Shown here: positions 6,097 through 6,649 of the stretch, in pieces
Layout of the letters: every line of letters begins with the position of its first letter
Position numbering within the stretch: position 1 is the stretch's first letter
Origin: Deltaproteobacteria bacterium
Lineage (GTDB): Bacteria; Desulfobacterota; Syntrophia; Syntrophales; Smithellaceae
Length of the DNA: 6,649 bases
Assembly: GCA_019136325.1 (NCBI GenBank)
Contig: JAGVUJ010000298.1
Coordinates: forward strand, 1-6,649
Reading direction: 5' to 3'
Notes under the pieces: generated by a model
The model's input: the letters and a program-made list of their open reading frames with translations, nothing else
Told to the model about the DNA's origin: nothing
The model's database searches: none
Position numbers and translations under genes: made by a program

Positions 6097-6649
6097 TCAG
6101 ATTTGACGTTTTAATAATGTCCGTGCAACTTTTAAATTTTTCTGCGCTTTGATATGATTGGGATTAATGCGTAAAGCGTTTTCAAAATTTTGTATGCTTT
6201 CTTCAAGATTCCCTTTTTTTAACAGCGCAAGGCCTACAAGATTGTATGCGTCCCCACATTTAGGATCTTTTCTAATGGATTTCAGAGAATACTCTTCACA
6301 TTTGTCAAGATTATTATCCTCCAAATACAACAATCCCAACATATAATATGCTTCAGCGGGAGCTTGAACTTCTTGAATAGCCTTTTTTAAGACCTGAATC
6401 GCTTCGAGACGTTTGCCCAGCCTATTTAAAATGATCGCTTTATTCCTATACGCCGCATACACGTTGGGAGTTAATTTCAAACCCATGTCGTAATAATACA
6501 AGGCTTGCTCGTTTTTACCATTTCTTGCGAGTTCCTGGCCTATCAGTACATAAGCCACATAATTATTCGGATCTTTTTTCAGAGCGTATTCAAACAGGGT
6601 AAATGAGTTTTGCCATAGTTTTTGTTGATGATGCGCTGCAACGGCAAGA
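6097..6649 (-). CDS. TPR-repeat C-terminus of a second TMTC-like membrane protein, 5' end outside the window
   Basis: The frame is open from the right edge to TGA at 6097-6099, 183 visible residues. An internal GTG at 6558 could be taken as a start, but the frame continues upstream with AVAAHHQQKLWQNSFTLFEY. This matches the end of the membrane region and first TPR of the neighbouring protein (AIAGHHQVRLWASTVTLFEN), so the gene is a 5'-truncated paralogue, not a small TPR protein. Four TPR units follow (AYVLIGQELARNGKNEQALY, AYRNKAIILNRLGKR and so on), ending in ALRINPNHIKAQKNLKVA. A hand alignment of 178 residues to the neighbour has no gaps and about 85 identities. The membrane and catalytic half is not visible, so the function is inferred from the neighbour. 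Confidence 0.85.
   Translation of the reverse strand, partial: LAVAAHHQQKLWQNSFTLFEYALKKDPNNYVAYVLIGQELARNGKNEQALYYYDMGLKLTPNVYAAYRNKAIILNRLGKRLEAIQVLKKAIQEVQAPAEAYYMLGLLYLEDNNLDKCEEYSLKSIRKDPKCGDAYNLVGLALLKKGNLEESIQNFENALRINPNHIKAQKNLKVARTLLKRQI

Noticed and set aside
6097..6558. Stand-alone 153-residue TPR protein starting at GTG 6558
   Set aside because: The frame stays open to the window edge and the upstream residues match the paralogue, so the GTG is an internal valine.

Overview
The window reads almost entirely on the minus strand and has two parts. The left part (1-4012) is a fatty-acid beta-oxidation locus. In transcription order it holds a TetR-family regulator (4012-3344), a large two-domain 3-hydroxyacyl-CoA dehydrogenase/enoyl-CoA hydratase (3272-846) and a thiolase (766-1, running off the left edge). 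Regulator, then dehydrogenase-hydratase, then thiolase recalls the fadNAE operon and TetR-type FadR of Bacillus. The dehydrogenase lies N-terminal to the hydratase, as in FadN and opposite to enterobacterial FadB. Together the enzymes would carry out the last three steps of a beta-oxidation turn: hydration, oxidation and thiolysis.

The thiolase is broken in this sequence. Its first 79 or so codons and the rest of the gene lie in different frames. At the junction near 530-545, about 80 bases that should encode the catalytic-cysteine region are missing. This is either a real deletion or an assembly fault.

The right part (4256-6649) holds two adjacent paralogous genes for membrane proteins with C-terminal TPR repeats. 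One is complete and the other is cut by the right edge. They resemble the TMTC-like family, with an N-terminal Asp-Asp motif, a polytopic membrane region and then TPRs. Over the visible overlap of 178 residues they align without gaps at roughly 48% identity by my own count.

The most interesting non-coding signal is around the regulator gene. A perfect 14-bp inverted repeat covers the end of tetR, just upstream of the dehydrogenase-hydratase gene. A closely similar element lies directly upstream of the predicted tetR promoter. TGAC/GTCA repeats sit at its predicted transcription start. This fits a regulator controlling itself and the beta-oxidation genes, but it is inference.

The host is probably a Gram-negative anaerobe of the Desulfobacterota (Syntrophales-like). 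I base this on the FadN-type enzyme being next to TMTC-like TPR proteins, on strong AGGAGG ribosome sites, and on moderate GC that is visibly lower in tetR and the TPR genes. This is an impression from family knowledge, not a computed placement. No gene-free stretch exceeds 300 bases; the longest is 4013-4255. I saw no tRNA, rRNA, CRISPR array or insertion sequence, and no convincing wholly new system.
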